Positions 1 through 7,944 of a stretch of DNA of 64,000 bases are shown here, in pieces. The position numbers were made by a program, and so were the translations under genes. Position 1 is the stretch's first letter. Each line of letters opens with the position of its first letter. Where the stretch lies: NCBI RefSeq assembly GCF_009569385.1, contig NZ_WBOF01000001.1:5309501-5373500 (forward strand), in the 5' to 3' direction. Under the pieces are notes generated by a model that saw only the letters and a list, made by a program, of their open reading frames with translations, was not told where the DNA came from and ran no database searches. The DNA is from Streptomyces kaniharaensis (lineage in GTDB: Bacteria > Actinomycetota > Actinomycetes > Streptomycetales > Streptomycetaceae).

Positions 1-274
1 TGAACCGGGACCACCCGTCGAGGTCGCCCCACATGGCCGCCTCCAGAACCCCGGCGGCCGGGTCGCGCCGGCGCGACTCCAGCCCGATCACCAGGCGGTA
101 CGGCAGCAGCGCGCGCACCACGACCTCGCCCGACTCCTCACCGGTCTGCCGCACTTCCCGGATCTCCGGCCACCACAGCGGGTAGCTCTGCACGTCCTCC
201 AGCGCCGCGAACACCTCCGGTGCGGGCGCGGCGAGGCGCCACACGCCCCGGAAGCGGTAGTGGTTGGGGTCCAC
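1..274 (-). CDS. SRPBCC-fold protein, 3' end cut by window edge
   Basis: Only the first 91 codons are visible; the gene runs off the left edge. The visible part opens with DPNHYRFRG and VWRL-x-APAPEVFAALEDV, then YPLWWPEIREV, which is the usual start of polyketide-cyclase/START-like (SRPBCC) proteins: a beta-strand, then a helix with a W-W-P core. Members bind hydrophobic ligands or act as co-chaperones; no ligand can be assigned here. A GTG start at 274 is chosen because it lies 9 nt behind the stop of the upstream GH15 gene, so the two are probably co-transcribed. Assignment to the fold is fairly safe; function is unknown. Confidence 0.7.
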   Translation of the reverse strand, partial: MDPNHYRFRGVWRLAAPAPEVFAALEDVQSYPLWWPEIREVRQTGEESGEVVVRALLPYRLVIGLESRRRDPAAGVLEAAMWGDLDGWSRF

Positions 275-283
275 GCCCCCACC

Positions 284-2098
284 CTAGCCGGGCTCGGCCA
301 GGTCGAAGGCGGTGTTGACCAGGGCCACGTGGCTGAACGCCTGTGGTGTGTTGCCGAGTTGGCGTCCGGCGCGCGGGTCCCACTGCTCCGAGAGCAGGCC
401 GAGGTCGTTGGCGAGCCCGACCACGTGGGCGAAGAGTTCGCGCGCCTCGTCCGCCCGCCCGGTGGCGGCGAGCGCGTCGGCGAGCCAGAACGAGCAGGCC
501 AGGAAGGCGCCTTCGCCTCCCGCGAGGCCGTCGATCGTCGGGCCGCCGCCCCGCCCGTCGGCCCGGTAGCGGCGGACCAGCCCGCCGTGGTCGAGCCCGT
601 CGCGGACGGCGTCGACGGTGCGCACCACCCGGGGGTCGTCCGGCGGCAGGAACCCGCTCTTGACGACGAAGAGGGTGGCTGCGTCGAGCCCCTGCCCGCC
701 GTAGTGCTGGACGAAGACGCCTCGCCGCCGGTCGTAGCCGTTGGCGCAGACGTCCGCGTGGACGGCGTCGCGCATCTCCCGCCAACGCGCGACCGGTGCG
801 GGCAGTCCGGTGGCCTCGGCGAGCCGGACGGCCCGGTCGGCGGCGACCCAGCACATCACCTTGGAGTGCACGAAGTGCCGCCGCCCGCCGCGGACCTCCC
901 ACAGCCCCTCGTCGGGCTCGCGCCAGTGCCGTTCGAGGTACCCCATCAGTGCCCGCAGCAGGGTCCACACGTGTCGCTCCATCGGCAGCCCGGCCAGCAG
1001 CGCGAGGTGCAGGGTGTCCACGACCTCGCCGTAGACGTCGAGTTGGAGCTGGTCGATGGCGGCGTTGCCGAACCGGACCGGCTGCGAGCCCTCGTAGCCG
1101 GGCAGCCAGGTGGCGGTGGTCTCGCCGAGCACCCGTTCCCCGGCCACCCCGTACACGGCCTGGACGTCGCCCGGGCCCCCGGCGATGGCGCGCAGCAGCC
1201 AGCGGCGCCAGGCGGCGGCCTCCTCGCGGAATCCGCCGCGCAGGAGGGCGGAGAGCGTCATGGAGGAGTCGCGCAGCCAGCAGAACCGGTAGTCCCAGTT
1301 GCGCTCCCCGCCGATCCATTCGGGCAGCGAGGCGGTGGGCGCGGCGACGATCCCGCCGGTGGGCGCGTACGCGAGGGCCTTGAGCGTGATCAGCGAGCGC
1401 AGCACGGCCTCCCGCCACTCGCCCCGGTACCGGCAGCCGGCCGCCCAGTGCTGCCACTGCGAGACGGTGGCGAGCAGCGCCCGGTCGGGGTCGGTGCGCG
1501 GGGTGGTGGGCAGGTGGGAGGGCTGCCAGGTGAGGATGAACGGGACGCGGTGCCCGGCGGTGACGGTGAAGTCGGAGGTGGTGACGCCGTCGAGGCCGTA
1601 CGTGTGAACGCCGTCGGGTACCCGTAGCCAGGCGGAGTCGGGCCCGGCGACGGCGACCCGGTGATGGCCGGTGCGCCGCACCCAGGGGTCGATCCGCCCG
1701 TAGTTGAAGCGCAGTCGCAGTTCGCCGCGCATGGGGACGCTGCCGTCCAGGCCCTCGACGATGCGGATCAGCTGCGGGGAGCGCCGCCCGTCCGGGCCGC
1801 GCTGCGGCATGAAGTCGGTGACCCGGACGCTCCCGCCCGCCGTGTGCCACTCGCTCTCCAGCACCAGGCTGTCGCCCCGGTAGCCACGGGTCCGGCATTC
1901 GGCCCCCGGCGGCACGCCGGCGGGGGCGAGCCGCCAGGCGCCGTGGCGGTGGTCGCCGAGCAGCCCGGCGAAGCAGCTGGGGGAGTCGAACCGGGGCAGG
2001 CAGAGCCAGTCGACCGAACCGTCCCGGCCGACCAGGGCGGCGGTCTGCAGGTCGCCGATGAGGGCGTAGTCCTCGATGCGTCCGGCCACGAGGTCCAT
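284..2098 (-). CDS. Glycoside hydrolase family 15 (glucoamylase/trehalase-like)
   Basis: A 604-residue cytoplasmic protein (no signal peptide). The N-terminal beta-sandwich begins IEDYALIGDL...GRDGSVDWLCLPRFDSPS, the standard opening of bacterial GH15 enzymes. The C-terminal (alpha/alpha)6 barrel carries WIGGERNWDYRFCWLRD and, near the end, LSEQWDP...GNTPQAFSHVALV, where the catalytic glutamates of GH15 lie. Family members release glucose from alpha-glucans; the mycobacterial relatives act on trehalose, so either substrate is possible. ATG at 2098 is preferred over upstream in-frame codons because conservation begins right after it. Divergent from the methyltransferase gene; followed at 9 nt by an SRPBCC gene. 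Confidence 0.88.
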   Translation of the reverse strand: MDLVAGRIEDYALIGDLQTAALVGRDGSVDWLCLPRFDSPSCFAGLLGDHRHGAWRLAPAGVPPGAECRTRGYRGDSLVLESEWHTAGGSVRVTDFMPQRGPDGRRSPQLIRIVEGLDGSVPMRGELRLRFNYGRIDPWVRRTGHHRVAVAGPDSAWLRVPDGVHTYGLDGVTTSDFTVTAGHRVPFILTWQPSHLPTTPRTDPDRALLATVSQWQHWAAGCRYRGEWREAVLRSLITLKALAYAPTGGIVAAPTASLPEWIGGERNWDYRFCWLRDSSMTLSALLRGGFREEAAAWRRWLLRAIAGGPGDVQAVYGVAGERVLGETTATWLPGYEGSQPVRFGNAAIDQLQLDVYGEVVDTLHLALLAGLPMERHVWTLLRALMGYLERHWREPDEGLWEVRGGRRHFVHSKVMCWVAADRAVRLAEATGLPAPVARWREMRDAVHADVCANGYDRRRGVFVQHYGGQGLDAATLFVVKSGFLPPDDPRVVRTVDAVRDGLDHGGLVRRYRADGRGGGPTIDGLAGGEGAFLACSFWLADALAATGRADEARELFAHVVGLANDLGLLSEQWDPRAGRQLGNTPQAFSHVALVNTAFDLAEPG

Positions 2099-2322
2099 TG
2101 TCGGCCGCCGCACCGCCGGCCCGCAGCACGGAGCGACGCGCGGCACGGACTGACCCGCCCGCATCGCCGACCCTGCAGCACGGGCCGACCCGCCCGGGAA
2201 GCGCGCACTCCGCTTGCACCCGTTCGGGGTGCGGAGGAGGATCTTCTGTGCTTGTAGTCTCATCTGTCACAGCAGTGGCCTCGGGGCACTGCCCCCCTGA
2301 CCGGAGTGAAGGAGTCACAGGC

Positions 2323-3129
2323 ATGCGGCGACCGAGCTGGGTACCGGAGGGCACGGACCTGGACAAACCGAACGCCGCGCGGGTCTACGACTACTACCTC
2401 GGAGGCTCGCACAACTTCGAGGTGGACCGGCAGATGGCCCGCAAGGCGATCGCCCTGTGGCCGGAGCTGCCCCAGATCATGCGCTCCAACCGGGCCTTCC
2501 TGCGCCGTGCGGTGACCTTCCTCGCCGAGCGCGGCGTCACCCGCTTCCTGGACATCGGCTCCGGCATCCCGACCTTCGGGGCCGTGCACGAGATCGCCCG
2601 GGCGATCCACCCCGAGTCGCAGGTCGTGTACGTCGACCGCGACCCGGTGGCCGTCGCGCACAGCCGCCTGATGCTGGAGGGCGACCCGGGCAGCGCCGTC
2701 GTCCAGGCCGACCTGCGCGACGTCGAGGACCTGATGGGCCGGCCCGAGGTGACCGAGCTGCTGGCGGCGGGCGAGCCGGTGGGCGTCCTGCTGGTGGCCG
2801 TCGCCCACTTCGTCAGCGACGACGAGGACCCGTGGAAGCTGATCGCGACGATCCGCGACGCGCTCCCGAGCGGCAGCGCCCTGGTCCTCTCGCACGCCTC
2901 CCTGGAAGGCCGCCCCGACCAGGCGGAGGACCACCAGAAGCTGTACCGGATGACGCCGACCCCGCTGACCATGCGGACCCACGAGCAGATCACCGCCATG
3001 TTCGACGGCTTCGAGCTGGTCGAACCGGGCGTGGTCTACCTGCCGCAGTGGCGGCCGGACCTGCCGGAGACGGTCGGCACGCACCCCGAGCGGATGACCG
3101 GGGTGGCGGGCGTGGGGTTCCGCTCTTGA
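2323..3129 (+). CDS. DUF574-type SAM-dependent methyltransferase
   Basis: A 268-residue protein of the S-adenosyl methyltransferase family PF04672, which is expanded in streptomycetes. It starts with the family hallmark (PNAARVYDYYLGGSHNFEVDR), followed by the SAM-binding motif LDIGSGIPT at about residue 78 and VVYVDRDPVAVAHSR for the second strand. The methyl acceptor of this family is not established in general. ATG 2323 is chosen because GGAGTGAAGGAG lies just upstream at 2302-2313 and because the family motif starts within 20 residues. It is followed at 73 nt by a PAS-GGDEF-EAL gene on the same strand; co-transcription is possible but not shown. Confidence 0.85.
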   Translation: MRRPSWVPEGTDLDKPNAARVYDYYLGGSHNFEVDRQMARKAIALWPELPQIMRSNRAFLRRAVTFLAERGVTRFLDIGSGIPTFGAVHEIARAIHPESQVVYVDRDPVAVAHSRLMLEGDPGSAVVQADLRDVEDLMGRPEVTELLAAGEPVGVLLVAVAHFVSDDEDPWKLIATIRDALPSGSALVLSHASLEGRPDQAEDHQKLYRMTPTPLTMRTHEQITAMFDGFELVEPGVVYLPQWRPDLPETVGTHPERMTGVAGVGFRS

Positions 3130-3202
3130 GCGGACGGAGCGGGCGAGCGACCGACGGCTGCGGGTTCTGCGAAGCGACCGCCGGCGGCATCGGAGCGGAC
3201 GC

Positions 3203-5317
3203 ATGAACGACACCCCCGTGTCCGGCAGCGCCGAAGGGTTCCACGAGGACTGGGCGCGGCTGCTCTCCGGCGACCACGGCGTCGCGGTCCACCCCGGCCT
3301 GCTCGGCCGGCTGGTGGCCAGCACCGCCGCGCTGCTCCACCGCGCCCAGCAGGAGGAGCCGTTCGAGCCGCATCTGGCCGCCCAGGCCGGCGCCGAGCTG
3401 GTGGACGCGCACTTCACCGACCCGGTCGTGCTGGCCCGGGCGGTCGAGCTGCTCCACGCCCAGCCGGTCGGCGACGACCGCGGCCCCGTCCTGACCGGCG
3501 CCTTCGCGGCCGGCTGGGCGGCGGCCCTGCGCGAGCGCACCCTGCGTGAGCAGGAGGCGATCCGGGCCGCCGCGGACGTCGCCCGCAAGGAGGCCGAGCG
3601 GGCGCTGCGCGCCTCCGAGGCCCGGTTCCGCGCGCTGTTCGAGAGCGCGGCGATCGGCATCGGCATCGGTGACACCGACGGCAACATCCTGGCCGTCAAC
3701 AAGGCGCTCCAGGAGCTGTTCGGCGCCCGCCCGGAGGACATGGTGGGCCGCCGGGTCGGCGACCTCGTCCACCCGGAGGACACCCCGGGCGTGTGGGAGG
3801 CGTACGAGGACCTGATCAGCGGCCGGCGGGACTACTTCCAGTTCGACAAGCCGTACTACCGGCATGACGGCGAGGTGGTCTGGACCCACCTGACGGTCTC
3901 GCTGATCCGCGATGACTACGGCAGGCCGCAGTACCAGGTTGCGATGCTGGAGGACATCACCGACCGTTACCGGCTCCAGGAGCGGCTGCGCCACCAGGCC
4001 AACCACGACCCGCTGACCGGCCTGCCGAACCGGGCGGCCTTCTTCGAGCGGCTGGAGAAGCTGTTCGAGGAGCCGGAGCCGGGCGCCCGGTTCGGCCTGT
4101 GCTACGTCGACCTCGACGGCTTCAAGGTGGTCAACGACAGCCTCGGCCACGAGACCGGCGACCAGCTGCTGTCCGCCGTCGCCGCCCGGCTGAAGGCCGC
4201 GCTCACCCCGCTCGGCCACCTGGTCGCCCGGCTCGGCGGCGACGAGTTCGTCGTGCTGCTGGAGAACTGCCGGGGCGAGCAGGAGGCGGTGGCCGCCGCG
4301 AAGACCGTGCTCAAGGCGCTGGCCGGCCCGGTGCTGATCGGCGATCACAAGCTCGCCGTGGGCGCCAGCGTCGGCGTGCTGGAGCGGCGCGTGTCGACCA
4401 CCACCCCGGGCGCCGCCGTCCGGGCCGCTGACCTGACGCTGTACCGGGCCAAGGAGGCGGGCCGGGGCCGCTGGACGCTGTTCGACCCCAAGGAGAACGC
4501 CCGCGCGGTCAGCCGCTACGCGGTGTCGGTGCGGATGCCCGCCGCCCTCGACCGCGGCGAGTTCTTCATCGACTACCAGCCGCTTTACGCGCTCGCCGAC
4601 GGCCGGCTCGCCGCCGTGGAGGCGCTGGTGCGCTGGCGCCACCCGCAGCTCGGCGTGCTCGGCCCGGACGAGTTCGTGGCCACCGCCGAGGAGACCGGGC
4701 TGATCATGCCGCTCGGCCGCTGGGTGCTGGAGCAGGCCTGCGGCCAGGCCGCCGACTGGATCAAGCGGTTCGGCGACAACGCGCCCCAACTGAACGTCAA
4801 CCTGGCGGTCCGTCAGGCCCGCAGCGCGGCACTGGTCGCCGACCTCGGCCGGATCCTCGACGCGACCGGCCTCGACCCGGCCCGGCTCCAGCTGGAGATC
4901 ACCGAGTCCACCGTCGTCGGGCCCGAGGACGAGGCGCTGCGCACCCTGCACGGGCTGGTCGACCTCGGCGTCTCGCTCGCCGTGGACGACTTCGGCACCG
5001 GCTGGTCCAACCTCGCCTACCTGCGCGACCTGCCGGTCTCCGGCCTGAAGATCGCCGGGTCCTTCGTGGGCGATCTGCACGATCCGGCCAAGGACGAGTC
5101 CACCGGCTGGCGGATCGTCAGCGGCCTGGTGTCGATGGCGCACGCGCTCGGGCTGACCGTCACCGCCGAAGGCGTGGAGACCCGGAAGGACGCCGAGCGG
5201 TTGCGCACCATCGGCTGCGACTGGGCGCAGGGTTGGCACTTCGGCCGCCCGGTGCGGCCGGGTGAGATCGCCCGTCGGATCGCCGAGGAGCCGGGCGGGC
5301 GGCCGGTCGAGAGCTGA
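3203..5317 (+). CDS. PAS-GGDEF-EAL cyclic-di-GMP turnover protein
   Basis: A 704-residue soluble protein. Residues 1-125 form a helical domain I cannot name, ending in a likely coiled coil (about 110-140). A PAS domain follows (about 138-255), then GGDEF (265-430, intact GGDEF at 345-349) and EAL (440-695, intact EAL at 473-475, plus LEITES, DDFGTG and AEGVET, so phosphodiesterase residues look complete). The usual RxxD inhibitory site before GGDEF is absent (GHLVARL instead). The order resembles the streptomycete proteins CdgA and RmdA, which adjust c-di-GMP during development, but I cannot say which, if either, is the orthologue. GGAG precedes the ATG. Confidence 0.9.
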   Translation: MNDTPVSGSAEGFHEDWARLLSGDHGVAVHPGLLGRLVASTAALLHRAQQEEPFEPHLAAQAGAELVDAHFTDPVVLARAVELLHAQPVGDDRGPVLTGAFAAGWAAALRERTLREQEAIRAAADVARKEAERALRASEARFRALFESAAIGIGIGDTDGNILAVNKALQELFGARPEDMVGRRVGDLVHPEDTPGVWEAYEDLISGRRDYFQFDKPYYRHDGEVVWTHLTVSLIRDDYGRPQYQVAMLEDITDRYRLQERLRHQANHDPLTGLPNRAAFFERLEKLFEEPEPGARFGLCYVDLDGFKVVNDSLGHETGDQLLSAVAARLKAALTPLGHLVARLGGDEFVVLLENCRGEQEAVAAAKTVLKALAGPVLIGDHKLAVGASVGVLERRVSTTTPGAAVRAADLTLYRAKEAGRGRWTLFDPKENARAVSRYAVSVRMPAALDRGEFFIDYQPLYALADGRLAAVEALVRWRHPQLGVLGPDEFVATAEETGLIMPLGRWVLEQACGQAADWIKRFGDNAPQLNVNLAVRQARSAALVADLGRILDATGLDPARLQLEITESTVVGPEDEALRTLHGLVDLGVSLAVDDFGTGWSNLAYLRDLPVSGLKIAGSFVGDLHDPAKDESTGWRIVSGLVSMAHALGLTVTAEGVETRKDAERLRTIGCDWAQGWHFGRPVRPGEIARRIAEEPGGRPVES

Positions 5318-5458
5318 GCCGCCGCGCGAACGCCGAGGCGGGCCGTGGCGGCGCACGGGTGTGAGGCGGCCTCCATGCGGGCACTCAGGGCACTCGGGGC
5401 GCTCAAGGGACTCGCGGCGCTCAAGCGCCCAAAAAGGGAAAAAATCGGACAAACCCCC

Positions 5459-5488
5459 TTGACGTGACTTTTCGCTTCTGTGCACGAT
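5459..5488 (+). promoter_or_regulatory. Possible promoter of the polysaccharide operon
   Basis: TTGACG at 5459-5464, an 18-nt spacer, then CACGAT at 5483-5488. The -35 is close to the vegetative consensus; the -10 is weak. It lies in an AT-richer patch of the intergenic region and is the only candidate I see before the first glycosyltransferase. Confidence 0.4.
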
Positions 5489-5651
5489 GAAGCCCTGGCA
5501 CAGCCCGTATCTCCCGGTACGTGGCACTCAGCCAGTTCGACAGGCCGGCGCCTCCGCGCCGCGACAGTCGACACATCGGCGCTTCGGCGCCGCGAGAGCC
5601 CGGCGGTGCGCACCCCCTCCGGCCGCCACAGACGCTCTCCACACTTCCAGC

Positions 5652-5667
5652 AGTCCCCATGGGGACT
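5652..5667. promoter_or_regulatory. Perfect 16-bp palindrome in operon leader
   Basis: AGTCCCCATGGGGACT reads the same on both strands. It lies 114 bp before the start codon of the first glycosyltransferase and downstream of the possible promoter, so it could be a repressor operator or an RNA hairpin. No regulator gene is adjacent. Confidence 0.4.
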
Positions 5668-5780
5668 TTCCTCCGGGCCTCGGCCACGCGCATCTTCCGC
5701 GCCCGCCACCCAGCCCGTCACAGCAGGGGCCGCGCCTGCTCCGGCGCCGCCCGCCGCCTCCCCCCTCCGAGAGGCCCTCC

Positions 5781-6629
5781 ATGAGCACCACCCTGCCTCC
5801 CACCGCCGTTTCGCACCCTCACCAGCTCCCGCAGGCCCCGCAGGACACCCACCCGCACCGCCGGGCCAGTGACCGGGTCACCGACCGACGACCGATGCGC
5901 CGGGCCGAGGACCGCGTCACCACCCGGCACACCGTCAGCCTGGTCATCCCGGCCCACAACGAGGCCCGCAACATCCCCTGGGTGTTCGAGCAGATCCCCC
6001 GGTGCGTCGACGAGGTCATCCTGGTCGACGGGGCGTCCAGCGACGCCACCGTTCCGATGGCCCGGCACTGCCTGCCGACCGTCCGCAGCGTCCAGCAGAG
6101 CGGGCCCGGCAAGGGCAACGCGCTGCGCACCGGATTCGCCGCCGCCACCGGCGAGTACATCGTGATGATGGACGCCGACGGCTCCATGTGGCCCGGCGAG
6201 ATCCCGCACTACCTGCACTTCCTCGACAACGGCTTCGACTTCGTCAAGGGCTCCCGTTGCATCGCCGGTGGCGGCTCGCTGGACTTCACCAGGGTCCGCT
6301 CGCTCGGCAACCGCGTCCTGCTCACCCTCGTGAACCGCCTGTACAAGGCGAGCCTGACCGACCTGTGCTACGGCTTCTGCGCCTTCCGCCGCTCCTTCCT
6401 GGAAGCGCTCGATCTGCGCTCCTCGGGCTTCGAGATCGAGGCCGAGATGATCGCGCACGCGCTCCGATCGGGCCTGCGGATCGCCGAGGTGCCGAGCCTG
6501 GAACTTCCCCGCCGCAGTGGTCGCTCCCACCTCCACGCCGTCTCCGACGGCCGCCGGGTGCTGAGGACCCTGATCACCGAGCGTCCCGGCGCCCGGTCCT
6601 CGGCGGCCACTCCCGCGGGGGAGAACTGA
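5781..6629 (+). CDS. Family 2 glycosyltransferase (DPM1/GtrB-like)
   Basis: A 282-residue cytoplasmic enzyme. After a 50-residue basic, His/Arg-rich N-terminus the GT-A domain begins (VSLVIPAHNEARNI, about 52-65), with LVDGASSD at 81-88 and the metal-binding DADGS at 131-135. The body resembles polyprenyl-phosphate-glycosyl transferases of the DPM1/GtrB type, but there are no C-terminal membrane helices, so it may act with a separate membrane partner. ATG 5781 follows GAGAGG; the frame is open upstream but unconserved. Its stop overlaps the next start (TGATG). It is the first gene of an apparent ten-gene polysaccharide operon. Confidence 0.87.
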   Translation: MSTTLPPTAVSHPHQLPQAPQDTHPHRRASDRVTDRRPMRRAEDRVTTRHTVSLVIPAHNEARNIPWVFEQIPRCVDEVILVDGASSDATVPMARHCLPTVRSVQQSGPGKGNALRTGFAAATGEYIVMMDADGSMWPGEIPHYLHFLDNGFDFVKGSRCIAGGGSLDFTRVRSLGNRVLLTLVNRLYKASLTDLCYGFCAFRRSFLEALDLRSSGFEIEAEMIAHALRSGLRIAEVPSLELPRRSGRSHLHAVSDGRRVLRTLITERPGARSSAATPAGEN

Positions 6630-7939
6630 TGAATGGCTACGACCGGCGCACCGCAGCTGCCTGTTCGCGCCCTGCCGCCCGCGACTCGCTCTACACCCCC
6701 GTCAGGGTCGTCGAACTGGACCTGGACGAGCCGAGCGAGCTGCGCTCGCCCGGTGGCTTCGGCGCCGTCGACCCGGACGGACGCGTGTTGGCGTTGGTGC
6801 GGCTGCACGGACACCCGCTCGGCTTGGTCACGGCCACCGGAGCAGCAGGCGACGGTGCCACGCTGAGCCGGGCGCTGGTCGACGCCGCCCACCGGGAACT
6901 GTACGTTCCCGCCCTGTCCACCGCGACACCCGCGGCGCGTCCTGGTCGGGTCGGCCGCGCCCGGGTGCCTGCGGATCCGCCGCTGGTCAGCGTCATCGTG
7001 CCGACCCGTGACCGGTCCGCGATGCTGCCGCGCTGCCTGGACGCCCTGCTGGCGACCGACTACCCGCACGTCGAGGTGATCCTCGTGGACAACGCGCCCG
7101 CGACCGACGCCACCGAGGTGCTGGTCCGGTCCCGGTACGGGGACCGCGTCCGGTACGTGCGCGAGCCGCTGCCCGGCGGCTCGCGGGCCCGCAACCGCGG
7201 CCTCGCCCACGCCCGCGGCGCGATCTGCGCCTTCACGGACGACGACACCATCGCCGATCCCCACTGGGTGACGGCCGTGGTGGAGGCGTTCCAGTCCGAC
7301 GAGCGGATCGGCTGCGTGACGGGCCTGGTGGTGCCCGCCGAGCTGGAGACCGAGGCACAGCTCCTGCTGGAGGAGTACAGCGGCCCCGGCCGGGGCTTCA
7401 CCGCCCGCGCCTGGTCGCTGGAAGCCCTGGAGGACCCGCTGGTCCAGTTCTCGGTCGGCTGGTTCGGGCTGGGCGCCAACATGGCGTTCCGCACCGACGT
7501 GCTGAGGGAGGTCGGCGGCTTCGATCCGGCGACCGGCCCCGGCACACCGTCCAAGGGCGGGGAGGACCTGCTGGCCTTCCAGCAGGTGCTGTCCGCGGGG
7601 CACACGGTGGCCTACCAGCCCGACGCCCTGATCTGGCACCGCCACCGGCGGACCATGGACGACCTCAACGTCCAGGTGCGAGGCTTCGGCGTCGGCTTCG
7701 GCGCCTACCTGGCCGCCTCCATCGCCCACCAGCCACGCCAGCTCGCCGACCTCCTGCGGCTCCTGCCCTACGGCGTCTGGCGGTGGCACCGGAGCCACCG
7801 GCTCGGCTCCCGCGCGGCCCTGCCCGAGCGGAGCGCCCTGCGGGGCCTGCGACGGATGGAACGCCGGGGCCTGCTGTACGGGCCGTTCTGCTACCTGTTC
7901 ACCGTCTGGCAACAACGGCACGCCCGGATCGGAGGTTAG
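6629..7939 (+). CDS. Family 2 glycosyltransferase, tandem paralogue A
   Basis: A 436-residue protein. Residues 25-75 form a small beta-rich module (VRVVELDLDEP...RVLALVRLHGHPLGLVT) often found in front of actinobacterial GT2 domains. The catalytic domain runs from about 118 (LVSVIVPTRDR) with LVDNAP, RARNRGLAHARG and DDD at 204-206 (sugar-nucleotide/metal site), and GANMAFR and GGEDL further on (acceptor side). The C-terminus has amphipathic, membrane-proximal helices. Its start overlaps the previous stop by one base. The next gene is a close paralogue with the same architecture. Sugar and acceptor cannot be read from sequence. Confidence 0.87.
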   Translation: MNGYDRRTAAACSRPAARDSLYTPVRVVELDLDEPSELRSPGGFGAVDPDGRVLALVRLHGHPLGLVTATGAAGDGATLSRALVDAAHRELYVPALSTATPAARPGRVGRARVPADPPLVSVIVPTRDRSAMLPRCLDALLATDYPHVEVILVDNAPATDATEVLVRSRYGDRVRYVREPLPGGSRARNRGLAHARGAICAFTDDDTIADPHWVTAVVEAFQSDERIGCVTGLVVPAELETEAQLLLEEYSGPGRGFTARAWSLEALEDPLVQFSVGWFGLGANMAFRTDVLREVGGFDPATGPGTPSKGGEDLLAFQQVLSAGHTVAYQPDALIWHRHRRTMDDLNVQVRGFGVGFGAYLAASIAHQPRQLADLLRLLPYGVWRWHRSHRLGSRAALPERSALRGLRRMERRGLLYGPFCYLFTVWQQRHARIGG

Positions 7940-7944
7940 CCGCC

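Larger units (their letters stand above)
5318..5780 (+). other. 463-bp leader region of the polysaccharide operon
   Basis: No convincing gene. After the stop of the c-di-GMP gene there are loose repeats of CTCAAG/CTCGCGGCG (5398-5425), then a short AT-richer block (AAAAAGGGAAAAAATC) and a possible promoter at 5459-5488. Downstream lies a long C-rich stretch with a perfect 16-bp palindrome at 5652-5667. The reading frame of the downstream glycosyltransferase stays open through most of this stretch, but its translation is Pro/Arg/Ser-rich filler. A 5' leader of nearly 290 nt is therefore likely. Confidence 0.55.

Noticed and set aside
5487-5780. N-terminal extension of the first glycosyltransferase
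   Set aside because: The frame is open, but the translation is Pro/Arg/Ser filler and a good ribosome site with ATG exists at 5781. The extension would also start within the -10 of the possible promoter.
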